Numbered from the stretch's first letter, positions 1-5,997 are shown. The stretch: DNA of 15,773 nucleotides from Desulfobacteraceae bacterium (GCA_003819975.1 RPPU01000027.1:1-15773); one strand, 5' to 3'. Notes: a model not told the origin generated them from the letters alone. Program-made: numbers and translations.

Positions 1-42
1 TAGCGAAAAGAGGAGTAGAGCCATTCTTTATTAAAGCTCTTA

Positions 43-70
43 ATGGATTCATTTCATTTTTTGAATCCAT
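43..70 (-). other. Stem-loop downstream of the radical SAM gene
   Basis: A 9-bp perfect inverted repeat (ATGGATTCA at 43-51 and TGAATCCAT at 62-70) with a 10-nt loop lies 24 nt beyond the stop codon of the minus-strand radical SAM gene. No good U-run follows the stem on that strand. It may stabilise the mRNA end or be a weak terminator at the end of the hgcAB operon. Nothing else is recognisable in bases 1-93. Confidence 0.3.
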
Positions 71-93
71 ATATGAACATTTCATATCCATTG

Positions 94-1488
94 TTATGAT
101 CGTTTAAGTTTGATGTTCCGCCATAAGGATGCCGCAACGGTTTTGAGAACGGGAAATTTTTTAAAAAACGGTCTTAAGTTATTCTTCATTTTCAATACGA
201 TATGGGGGTTTAGAAGAGGCACGTTCAACCCCATGGACTCATTCAGCGCCCAGAAAAGAAATTCATAATCCACGCCTTTAATTTTACATTCGGTGGCGTT
301 TCTTCGATAACTGTCATGATTTTTTATTAAAGAGAGGCCGTGCTCTTCGCAATAATTGAAAAGATCGCTTCCGGGGTGTGGAGTAAAAAAGGCCGGGCTG
401 TAATGATCCGGTTTGATGGTTCGGATCATCTTTACCGTGTCCATAATTTCGTCTTTGGTTTCCGTGGGAAGCCCCAGCATATAATTGGCCCAAATCTTGA
501 TTTTATGTTTCCGGCATAATTCGGCTGCTCGATAATTTTGTTCGACCTTGATCCCTTTACGAAGAAAGTTCAATATGCGTTGGTTTCCGCTTTCGAATCC
601 GATAAAAAACAGACGCAGTCCGGCGGCGTACAGCTCTTCGAGCATGGTTTCTTCACGGCAGATGATATCGGCTCGGGATTGACAAGCGAAGGGAACCTGT
701 ATTTCGGTTCGGTATTTTTTGCAGAATTCATGAACCCATTGCCGGTCTTCCGTGAGGCAGTCGTCGTGAATCATCATGCTTTTGAAATCAAATTTATTCT
801 TTAATTCAAGCAGTTCGGCGATTACATTCTCCACGCTTCTTCGGCGGACTTTTGCACCGAAAATGGCGCGTTCGGCCGGTTGGCAGAAACTGCAATTGAA
901 GAGGCAGCCACGGCCGGCGATGATGGAAACAAAGGGGGGATGGAACCCTTTCACCGGCGGGGGATATTCAAGAGAGCCGAAGAGCGTGCGGTCGGCAAAA
1001 GGCAGGTCGTCCAGAATCGGTTTTTTTCCTTCAATCAGCCGTTCCGATGGGGGATTGCCTTTACGGAGGTTTTCCAGAAGTTCTACGAAGCTGATTTCTC
1101 CTTCGCCTTTTATCACATAGTCGACTTTTTCAATTTTCAGTATTTCTTGAGGGGCGATTGAAGGATGGGGGCCGCCCACGACAATTTTTATGGAAGAATC
1201 GATTTCCTTTATGATGTCAATGCATTTCACGACCGGATTATAATCCACGCTCATCATCGTAATCCCGACGACATTCGGGTTGGCCTTCTCCATCTCAGTT
1301 TTAAAATGATCCCATCCTTTAAGCCTCCGCAAATCGAAAAGGCCGATATCGTGCCCGGCTTTTTTGGCATAAGCGCTTATCAGGCAAAGGCCGTGGCTAA
1401 TCCAGGATTCTTCCATTCCTTTGCCGAAAGAATTAAAACCCACCCCTGAAATTGCGGGAAAAATTAGAATGGTTTTAAAGGTTGTCAT
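94..1488 (-). CDS. Cobalamin-binding radical SAM protein next to hgcB
   Basis: This 464-residue protein has the two-domain layout of B12-binding radical SAM enzymes (BchE / HpnJ / HpnP-like). Residues about 1-150 look like a cobalamin-binding Rossmann domain (VVGITMMS near 73-80, VVGGPHP at 103-109, IKGEGE near 126-131). Residues about 185-400 are a radical SAM barrel. The CxxxCxxC cluster motif is Cys195, Cys199 and Cys202, and GFESG at 297-301 and MLGLPTET near 337-344 are typical of the family. Members use a 4Fe-4S cluster, S-adenosylmethionine and often cobalamin to methylate or rearrange unactivated carbon or phosphorus; the substrate here cannot be read from sequence. The start lies only 9 nt after the hgcB stop, and AGGA of the ribosome-binding site falls in that gap, so coupled translation with hgcB is likely. 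The radical SAM assignment is firm; a role with HgcAB is inference from position. Confidence 0.9.
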   Translation of the reverse strand: MTTFKTILIFPAISGVGFNSFGKGMEESWISHGLCLISAYAKKAGHDIGLFDLRRLKGWDHFKTEMEKANPNVVGITMMSVDYNPVVKCIDIIKEIDSSIKIVVGGPHPSIAPQEILKIEKVDYVIKGEGEISFVELLENLRKGNPPSERLIEGKKPILDDLPFADRTLFGSLEYPPPVKGFHPPFVSIIAGRGCLFNCSFCQPAERAIFGAKVRRRSVENVIAELLELKNKFDFKSMMIHDDCLTEDRQWVHEFCKKYRTEIQVPFACQSRADIICREETMLEELYAAGLRLFFIGFESGNQRILNFLRKGIKVEQNYRAAELCRKHKIKIWANYMLGLPTETKDEIMDTVKMIRTIKPDHYSPAFFTPHPGSDLFNYCEEHGLSLIKNHDSYRRNATECKIKGVDYEFLFWALNESMGLNVPLLNPHIVLKMKNNLRPFFKKFPVLKTVAASLWRNIKLKRS

Positions 1489-1497
1489 TTGTCCTGT

Positions 1498-1788
1498 CTA
1501 ACAACAATTTGCTTTATTGTCAAAAGAAACTTTTTTGCCATTGAGCCAGGCCTTGATGATATAGGAAGCACAACCGACCCCCGGTTTCAGCCGAATGGCC
1601 TGAGTGGGGCAATTCAGCATGCAGGCGCCGCATTCCATGCAGCCGTTCAGATCCGCGATGCGGGCTTTACGGTCATTTAGAGCAAACACTTGATGCGGAC
1701 AGACCTCGGTACAGGCGCCGCAGCCGATACAGGCGGTTGGATCCAGTTTGAGGGTGGTCACATCGGATAAATATCTAAAACCTTTCAT
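1498..1788 (-). CDS. hgcB: HgcB, ferredoxin partner of the mercury methylase
   Basis: This is a 96-residue 2x[4Fe-4S] ferredoxin. The first cluster motif is Cys20, 23, 26 and 30 (CIGCGACTEVCP) and the second is Cys50, 53, 56 and 60 (CMECGACMLNCP). Beyond the ferredoxin fold it has an isolated Cys73 (VGCASY) and a C-terminal Cys95-Cys96 pair. This is the diagnostic tail of HgcB, which ordinary ferredoxins lack. In studied mercury methylators HgcB supplies low-potential electrons to reduce the corrinoid of HgcA, and its extra cysteines are thought to bind Hg(II) for transfer. The length is normal. A strong AGGAG ribosome-binding site (1794-1798) lies 5 nt before the start. It follows hgcA on the same strand after an unusually long 191-nt gap that carries a palindromic repeat. 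Confidence 0.95.
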   Translation of the reverse strand: MKGFRYLSDVTTLKLDPTACIGCGACTEVCPHQVFALNDRKARIADLNGCMECGACMLNCPTQAIRLKPGVGCASYIIKAWLNGKKVSFDNKANCC

Positions 1789-1800
1789 AACAACTCCTGG

Positions 1801-1920
1801 ACGTTTTTTCGATCCTGAAAAGCGTAGGATCGAAAAAACATGAATTCCGGCAAGCCGGAACAGAAGTTCCAGCGAGATCGCCGGAATAAATCCGTACGAT
1901 GATGACGGGTTGATTGTTTA
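1801..1920. repeat. Palindromic repeat element, copy A, in the hgcA-hgcB gap
   Basis: The first half is a perfect 14-bp stem (1803-1816 paired with 1826-1839, 9-nt loop), GTTTTTTCGATCCT with its complement. The second half is an outer stem ATTCCGGC (1844-1851) / GCCGGAAT (1880-1887) enclosing GGAAC-AGAA-GTTCC (1857-1870). A related element in the same orientation lies at 3987-4113. The stem has T residues on its 5' arm and A residues on its 3' arm on both strands, the reverse of an intrinsic terminator, so termination is not predicted. The ATTCCGGC parts resemble the ATTCC(C/G)GC...GC(G/C)GGAAT repeats common in environmental bacteria. Confidence 0.75.
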
Positions 1921-1979
1921 TATCCTATGTACAGTTTCTCTTCCTATAGCCTAAACCCCTACCGTTTAATAATCTGATG

Positions 1980-3173
1980 TTACAAAAATCCGGAAACAAT
2001 CCATAAGACCAATCCAGCCAAAACTAAAAGAGATTGCAGAGGGATGGCTGTGCGCATCTCTTTTTCAACCCCGGAGGGTGACGTGTAGGGCGTGCAGCCG
2101 GTGAAATTCATGGCTAAATAGGAACTGACCGGCAAGCCCATAAGGAAAAGAGAGAGTACGGACAAAGAAAAAACAGGCTTTAGGAACAATAAAGTCAAAA
2201 CCACACCGAACAACAAACCCATTAGGCCGCCTTTTAGGGCAAACGCCCGCCCCGGGATCCAGGGCAGGAGCAGAGGAGTCAAAAAAGCACCGCTCCATAT
2301 GCCGGCCAGAACCGCTGCGACCGTGATCGATCCGCGATGCCAGACCTGGAAAAGAGAGAAAATTCCGGGACCGAAACCGGATAAGATGAATAGGGCCGGT
2401 ATGATCCAGGCCAGGTTTTTAAAAGTTTGGGTTATTTCCACGCCGGTCAATACCCAGCGCTCCCGCAAATTGAAGGTTACCCGACGCATGGCCGAAGAGG
2501 CTTTCTGCCGGTTGGCCAGGAAGGCGGGAATATCTTGGGCGCGGACCGGGCCCCAGATTACTTCAAATCCGCACTCTTTTTTGATTTGCAGGCCGGAAAC
2601 GCCGGTGGCGCCCAGTTGCGGCAAGATAAGTTTTTTATGGCCGACAACCTGATCCAGGCGCACATTTTTTACCTGCCGGATGACTTCCGCGGTTCCGAAA
2701 GTGCCTTTACCGGCCGCGCACCAGACATTGATACCGCGCGTGTCCAAAACCAATATCCAGGCATTTACAGCGGAGAGTTCTTTGCGCACGCTGTCCAGGG
2801 TCAGCTTATAATTGGCGGTCACCAACACCGGCGCGTTTGCATCCGGATCGCCGACGGCGTAGAGTCCCGGGGCGACTTTGTATTGATTGCGCCCGATATC
2901 GAGACGGACCATGAGTGCGCCCAGGCGGTCTTGAAAAGAGAGGTGTGTTTTCAGAACGGCGACGGATCCGAGGGTGGTTGCTTTAAAGCGATCGACAAAA
3001 GGGCAAACGCTATATCCCGGTCTTTCAAAAGGGCTGCTGGGGGGGCCGGCGGGTGAGCCGCAGCAGACTTCTTCTGTATTTTTTTGCGGGGCGAACATGG
3101 CCAGACCATTGGTTTGGATGGGCCGCGGTTCAATACTGCAGCAGTTTTTCATGTTTGAAGGGTTATCGGACAT
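1980..3173 (-). CDS. hgcA: HgcA, corrinoid protein of mercury methylation
   Basis: HgcA is a membrane-anchored corrinoid protein that transfers a methyl group from its cobalamin to Hg(II), making methylmercury at the cytoplasmic face. The 397-residue product has the diagnostic cap-helix motif INVWCAAGKG at 148-157. Cys152 corresponds to the cysteine that ligates cobalt. A C-terminal membrane domain follows, with five hydrophobic helices near 255-275, 283-305, 313-331, 335-355 and 378-396, and the NFTGCTPYTSPSG loop at 356-368. HgcA is related to the corrinoid iron-sulfur subunit CdhD/AcsC of the Wood-Ljungdahl pathway, but the membrane domain and adjacent hgcB exclude that enzyme. The N-terminus is about 60 residues longer than in compact HgcAs and carries two vicinal cysteine pairs (11-12, 37-38) plus Cys57. 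The start is supported by AAGGA at 3181-3185. It follows the ArsR gene by 37 nt, so cotranscription is likely. Confidence 0.96.
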   Translation of the reverse strand: MSDNPSNMKNCCSIEPRPIQTNGLAMFAPQKNTEEVCCGSPAGPPSSPFERPGYSVCPFVDRFKATTLGSVAVLKTHLSFQDRLGALMVRLDIGRNQYKVAPGLYAVGDPDANAPVLVTANYKLTLDSVRKELSAVNAWILVLDTRGINVWCAAGKGTFGTAEVIRQVKNVRLDQVVGHKKLILPQLGATGVSGLQIKKECGFEVIWGPVRAQDIPAFLANRQKASSAMRRVTFNLRERWVLTGVEITQTFKNLAWIIPALFILSGFGPGIFSLFQVWHRGSITVAAVLAGIWSGAFLTPLLLPWIPGRAFALKGGLMGLLFGVVLTLLFLKPVFSLSVLSLFLMGLPVSSYLAMNFTGCTPYTSPSGVEKEMRTAIPLQSLLVLAGLVLWIVSGFL

Positions 3174-3210
3174 GGAGTGCTCCTTGGGTAAACAGACATC
3201 GGCCGCGAAC

Positions 3211-3522
3211 TTAGAGGTCTAGGGCCATTTTTTTGAATTGATTGAATACGTCCCGGTTCAGACAGTAACACATGCGGGGACCGTCCACTTCGCCGCGAAT
3301 CAGGTCGGCCTCTTTCAAGATTTTCAAATGTTGGCTGACCGTGGATTGGGCCAGGGGCAGAACCTCCACGATTTTACCGCAAACACATTGGTCCTCTTGC
3401 TTTAGGTGTTCGATGATCCTGAGGCGCGCCGGGTGACATAAAGCTTTGCAGAGCAAGGCGAAGGTCTCCCGATCCTGTTCCGGTGTTTTATCCGATGCGG
3501 AAGTGAGCGATTTTTTGATCAT
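3211..3522 (-). CDS. ArsR/SmtB-family metal- or metalloid-responsive repressor
   Basis: This is a 103-residue winged-helix repressor, a typical length for ArsR/SmtB. The core reads ALCHPARLRIIEHL at about 27-40, followed by the recognition helix with STVSQHLKILKEADLI at about 60-75 and the wing near 76-88. Cys46 and Cys48 form a CVC motif in the position of the thiolate-sensing CVC of arsenic-responsive ArsR. Cys25, Cys29, Cys85 and Cys87 are further possible ligands. Family members leave DNA when a thiophilic metal or metalloid binds. It is the first gene of the hgcAB transcription unit, 37 nt before hgcA, and a perfect 13-bp inverted repeat overlaps its predicted promoter, so autoregulation together with hgcAB is likely. 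ArsR-like genes beside hgcAB are known in other mercury methylators. The inducer (arsenite, Hg(II) or other) cannot be told from sequence. Confidence 0.93.
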   Translation of the reverse strand: MIKKSLTSASDKTPEQDRETFALLCKALCHPARLRIIEHLKQEDQCVCGKIVEVLPLAQSTVSQHLKILKEADLIRGEVDGPRMCYCLNRDVFNQFKKMALDL

Positions 3523-3534
3523 AGTTTCCTTAAT

Positions 3535-3565
3535 ATTAATCGTTTATTTACGATAAACGATTAAT
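3535..3565. promoter_or_regulatory. Probable ArsR operator upstream of arsR-hgcAB
   Basis: A perfect inverted repeat has 13-bp arms ATTAATCGTTTAT (3535-3547) and ATAAACGATTAAT (3553-3565) around a 5-nt spacer. It spans the predicted -10 element and transcription start of the repressor gene, the usual position of ArsR-family operators. A homodimeric winged-helix repressor would bind such a two-fold site. The palindrome is directly visible; binding is inferred. Confidence 0.8.
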
Positions 3566-3578
3566 GAATATGTGTCAA
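3550..3578 (-). promoter_or_regulatory. Sigma70-type promoter of arsR-hgcAB
   Basis: On the minus strand a consensus -35 box TTGACA (3578-3573) is followed after exactly 17 nt by TATCGT (3555-3550), which matches the -10 consensus at four of six positions. Transcription would start near 3543, about 20 nt before the repressor start codon. AAGGA (3531-3527) serves as its ribosome-binding site. The -10 box lies inside the 31-bp operator palindrome. Confidence 0.65.
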
Positions 3579-3633
3579 TTAATTATTTTTTATATAATTA
3601 TTCCAAATGTTTATAAATATGCAGTGATTTCCA

Positions 3634-3662
3634 TTGGCATTCAAAAATTATTTCAATATATT
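3634..3662 (+). promoter_or_regulatory. Sigma70-type promoter of the small RHH-like gene
   Basis: TTGGCA (3634-3639) and TATATT (3657-3662) each match their consensus at five of six positions and are separated by 17 nt. The predicted start near 3669 falls in the middle of the palindrome at 3656-3687. GAGGG (3696-3700) then precedes the start codon at 3705. Confidence 0.55.
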
Positions 3663-3687
3663 TATGTACCAAGGTACATAAATATAT
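3656..3687. promoter_or_regulatory. Large perfect palindrome, probable operator
   Basis: Arms of 15 bp, ATATATTTATGTACC (3656-3670) and its exact complement (3673-3687), flank two A residues. The palindrome overlaps the -10 box and start point of the promoter for the gene at 3705, whose product looks like a ribbon-helix-helix DNA-binding protein. Autorepression is the simplest reading. A stable hairpin at the 5' end of the mRNA is the alternative. Confidence 0.65.
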
Positions 3688-3704
3688 ATTTTTAAGAGGG
3701 ACCA

Positions 3705-3986
3705 ATGGCACAAATGAAAAAAGAGACTCTTGTGGAGAAACCGACCATTAGCGTGGAACGGGTTCAAACCGGGGTGCGCATTGAGAAACGCATGTTGAAA
3801 GTTCTGAAGGCATTGGCCGAACATTTTGACCTTACGGTGGGGGATTTATTGGAGGGCATTGTGTTGCATGCTTTTGAAGGCAAAACCGCTTTCAGTCCGG
3901 AAACCTTGAAATTGATCGGAACCCTCAAAGAGGTTTACAAAATGGATTATGACGCCGGCGCCAGTCATTGTTTTGTGGAAGAATAA
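3705..3986 (+). CDS. Small ribbon-helix-helix-like protein, function unknown
   Basis: The product has 93 residues. After a polar N-terminus, residues about 22-59 (VRIEKRMLKVLKALAEHFDL, then TVGDLLEGIVLHAFEG) fit a beta-strand followed by two helices, as in ribbon-helix-helix DNA-binding proteins. The C-terminal third (LIGTLKEVYKMDYDAGASH) is a short helical tail ending in acidic residues. It has its own promoter, GAGGG ribosome-binding site and a 15-bp-arm palindrome, which together suggest an autoregulated regulator. No partner toxin or other adjacent target gene is obvious: a repeat element follows immediately after the stop codon, and the next gene has its own promoter. The family assignment rests on predicted fold only. 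Confidence 0.7.
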   Translation: MAQMKKETLVEKPTISVERVQTGVRIEKRMLKVLKALAEHFDLTVGDLLEGIVLHAFEGKTAFSPETLKLIGTLKEVYKMDYDAGASHCFVEE

Positions 3987-4113
3987 TGTTTTTTCAATCC
4001 CGGAAAACATGGGATCGAAAAAAACGTCATTCCGGCAATGGTTTGAGCCGGAACATGTATTCCGGCAAAGATTGCCGGAATCACCGTATGATTGTGAATC
4101 AGTCGGTTATTCA
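3987..4113. repeat. Palindromic repeat element, copy B
   Basis: This is a diverged same-orientation copy of the element at 1801-1920. The first stem is GTTTTTTCAATCCC (3988-4001) against GGGATCGAAAAAAAC (4011-4025), with one mismatch. The inner CCC/GGG pairs replace CCT/AGG of copy A, a compensatory change showing that pairing is conserved. The second half repeats ATTCCGGC and GCCGGAA(T) twice. It begins directly after the stop codon of the RHH-like gene. The 147 nt from 4114 to 4260 hold only the promoter and ribosome-binding site of the next gene. Confidence 0.7.
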
Positions 4114-4207
4114 CTTTTTTATTTATCGACAACCCGGGATTTCTAAAAATACTTTATCGGGAACGGCCCTTGAGAATCGAATCGTAAAATTCCAAAAGGC
4201 TTATTTT

Positions 4208-4236
4208 TTGAAATCCCCATGTCGGTATTTTAGAAT
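4208..4236 (+). promoter_or_regulatory. Sigma70-type promoter of the SRPBCC gene
   Basis: TTGAAA (4208-4213) and TAGAAT (4231-4236) are separated by 17 nt. A start near 4243 would leave a leader of about 18 nt containing the strong ribosome-binding site AAGGAGG (4249-4255), 5 nt before the start codon. Confidence 0.5.
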
Positions 4237-4260
4237 AAGAAGCCCAATAAGGAGGCAATT

Positions 4261-4752
4261 ATGAGTACAGCGTTGTTTAAAGCAAAACGAATTTCACGAA
4301 CCAGTATTATTCAATTAAACGGCCCGCTGGATAAGGTTTTTCCCCTGTTCGGAGCCATTCGCGAAAAGGAATGGGCTGAGGGTTGGGACCCCCGTATGGT
4401 TTATTCCACAACCCAATTACTGGAAGAGCATATGGTTTTTCAGACCGCCACAGAATATCCCGGTGAAGAATCGAATAAAACCTGGGTGGTTTCCAAATAT
4501 GCGCCGGAGCAGGCCTACATCGAGTATACGGTTTTTACTTCAGTTCGGGTCTATTGGGTCGCCATTCAGTGCCGCGAAAATCCGGGAGCCCGAACGACCC
4601 AAGCAGAGGTTGTTTATACTTTTACGGGATTGAACGCAGCGGGTAATTTCTTAATTGAAAAGGCGCTGAATGAAATGTTTATTCATGATTTAAAAGACTG
4701 GGAAAAAGCCATCAATTATTATCTGGAAACAGGTAAAATTTTAATACATTGA
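4261..4752 (+). CDS. SRPBCC (START/Bet v1-like) family protein
   Basis: This 163-residue soluble protein looks like a polyketide-cyclase/START-type hydrophobic-ligand-binding fold. It has an N-terminal strand, then GPLDKVFPLFGAIREKEWAE at about 21-40 (the usual helix-loop), a run of alternating strands (MVFQTATEYP; TWVVSKYAPEQAYIEYTVF; TQAEVVYTFTGL), and a long C-terminal helix (FIHDLKDWEKAINYYLETG) that would close the cavity. No signal peptide is present. Members bind or modify lipids and aromatic compounds, or act as uncharacterised stress proteins; no catalytic residues can be named. The start is well supported by AAGGAGG at 5-nt spacing and an apparent promoter, so it seems to be a single-gene unit. 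Confidence 0.75.
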   Translation: MSTALFKAKRISRTSIIQLNGPLDKVFPLFGAIREKEWAEGWDPRMVYSTTQLLEEHMVFQTATEYPGEESNKTWVVSKYAPEQAYIEYTVFTSVRVYWVAIQCRENPGARTTQAEVVYTFTGLNAAGNFLIEKALNEMFIHDLKDWEKAINYYLETGKILIH

Positions 4753-4833
4753 TTAAGCTCTTTTTATTGATATTCCGGCTTGATACGTATGCCTGCCCTT
4801 GATAATAAACTTGACAACATTGGCGAAAATTCA

Positions 4834-4862
4834 TTATCAATGGCCCATAATCCCGTTATAAT
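4834..4862 (+). promoter_or_regulatory. Sigma70-type promoter of the acyltransferase gene
   Basis: TTATCA (4834-4839) is followed after 17 nt by a perfect TATAAT (4857-4862). A second possible -35, TTGACA, lies at 4811-4816 with TATCAA at 4835-4840. The main promoter would start transcription near 4869, at the first arm of the inverted repeat 4866-4958, leaving a leader of about 140 nt. Confidence 0.5.
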
Positions 4863-4865
4863 AGA

Positions 4866-4958
4866 GGGTATCTCAAAAATGCTATTTTTCGAAGAAGAAG
4901 GTTATTTTTCAGGCTTTTGGGGATCGCCATTGATTCATTTTTGATTTTTGAGATATCC
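4866..4958. repeat. Long inverted repeat in the acyltransferase leader
   Basis: Arms GGGTATCTCAAAAAT (4866-4880) and ATTTTTGAGATATCC (4944-4958) are complementary except for one base and are separated by 63 nt. The interior holds the near-direct repeat CTATTTTTC / TTATTTTTC. It may be a structured 5' leader, a small dispersed repeat, or both. No riboswitch class is recognised. Confidence 0.55.
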
Positions 4959-5009
4959 GGTAGCCCGGGATTGAAGGTCAAAGAAAAACGATAAAGGAAA
5001 GCTTTTTAC

Positions 5010-5903
5010 ATGGTATCGCAGAACAAAAACGAGATGGATCTGAATGATCCGGCTGCCTTGATGGAAGCCTCTATTCAGAAAATGAGAGCCAATTACCACA
5101 GTGCGGATAACCTTAAAATCACACCGGATAACGTGTTCCAGGAGGGTATCCACCGGAATCTGAATCTGTTTTTGGAGTTGGTGGACCAATTGATGCTTCC
5201 GGGAAGCCGTATCGAGGGAGCTGCAAACCTTTTATCGAGTCTGGAATTACTAAAACAAAAGAAATCGCTTCTTTTTTTAATGAAACATCAAGGCAATTTC
5301 GATGCAATCTGTTTGTATTCGTTGCTTAAGCGCGAGGGAGATCCGTATCAGGATATCCTGAACCGTTTGGTTTTCATTGCCGGCCGGAAATTAAACGAAG
5401 ATTCGGTTGTGGTCAAGACATTTGCGGAAATAATAAGCCGTCTGATCATCGTCCCCAAACGGGAGATCCCGCTGAAAATCGAGTCCGAAACCGAGGAGCA
5501 GGCTGTTCAAAGGGAGCTTATTGAAACCGAGGCCCGCCGGATCAATCGGGCCGCTTTGCGGATGTTAATAAAGCTGAAACAAGAGGGCCGGATTATCGCG
5601 CTCTATCCCCTGGGAGGGCGGCCCAAGCCCTGGTTGCAGGAAAAAGGGGTGAAAGAAACCACTTCCTATATGCGCATGTTCGATTATGTCCATTTTATCA
5701 CCATGTCCGGGAACCTCATGGAAGTCCAGCGGGATATGCGGGCAGAAAGACCGCGCCGGGACCGGGTCGTTTTCATCATATCGGAAGCCGTCTCAGCCGA
5801 AGACTATCTGGGCCAATCCCGCGAGTTATATGAAAAGCAAACCGAAGAAGCGGATTTCGATCAATTCAATGTTAACCGGGTTATGATAGAGATCGGGCAA
5901 TGA
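5010..5903 (+). CDS. PlsC/GPAT-type glycerolipid acyltransferase
   Basis: This 297-residue protein resembles the glycerol-phosphate acyltransferase superfamily. The catalytic HX4D motif is HQGNFD (His93, Asp98), in the context LLFLMKHQGNFD. FIAGRKL at 122-128 fits the second block, and ALYPLGGRPKPW at about 197-208 sits where the substrate-binding (F/Y)PEG(T)R block is expected. That block has Leu in place of the usual Glu. No membrane helix is evident, so it is probably a peripheral membrane enzyme transferring an acyl chain to glycerol-3-phosphate, lysophosphatidate or another polar-lipid acceptor. The start has AAAGGA at 4993-4998 at somewhat long spacing. A hairpin at 5934-5958 separates it from the next gene. 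The superfamily is well supported; the acceptor is unknown. Confidence 0.75.
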   Translation: MVSQNKNEMDLNDPAALMEASIQKMRANYHSADNLKITPDNVFQEGIHRNLNLFLELVDQLMLPGSRIEGAANLLSSLELLKQKKSLLFLMKHQGNFDAICLYSLLKREGDPYQDILNRLVFIAGRKLNEDSVVVKTFAEIISRLIIVPKREIPLKIESETEEQAVQRELIETEARRINRAALRMLIKLKQEGRIIALYPLGGRPKPWLQEKGVKETTSYMRMFDYVHFITMSGNLMEVQRDMRAERPRRDRVVFIISEAVSAEDYLGQSRELYEKQTEEADFDQFNVNRVMIEIGQ

Positions 5904-5933
5904 ATCCATCCCGCGGACGGTGCGGCTTCATGA

Positions 5934-5958
5934 CAAAATCCGCGAAGCGCGGATTTTG
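5934..5958. terminator. Terminator-like hairpin after the acyltransferase gene
   Basis: CAAAATCCGCG (5934-5944) and CGCGGATTTTG (5948-5958) form a perfect 11-bp stem with the loop AAG. The 5' arm is A-rich and the 3' arm T-rich on both strands, as in a short bidirectional intrinsic terminator, although the T-run has only four bases. It lies 31 nt after the acyltransferase stop and upstream of the next ribosome-binding site. Confidence 0.5.
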
Positions 5959-5997
5959 AAAGGAATACATCAAATGACGGATTTTAGGAGGCCTGTG

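Noticed and set aside
1803..1839. Intrinsic terminator between hgcA and hgcB
   Set aside because: On both strands the T-run is on the 5' arm and the A-run on the 3' arm, so no U-tract follows the stem.
2427..3056. Open frame of 209 codons on the plus strand
   Set aside because: It is antisense to hgcA, whose motifs are unmistakable, and its translation shows no domain.
1980..3173. CdhD/AcsC corrinoid protein of the Wood-Ljungdahl pathway
   Set aside because: The C-terminal five-helix membrane domain, the NVWCAAGK motif and the adjacent HgcB-type ferredoxin identify HgcA.
3968..4264. Open frame of 98 codons after the RHH-like gene
   Set aside because: It overlaps the palindromic repeat, the promoter and the ribosome-binding site of the next gene, and lacks a plausible start signal.
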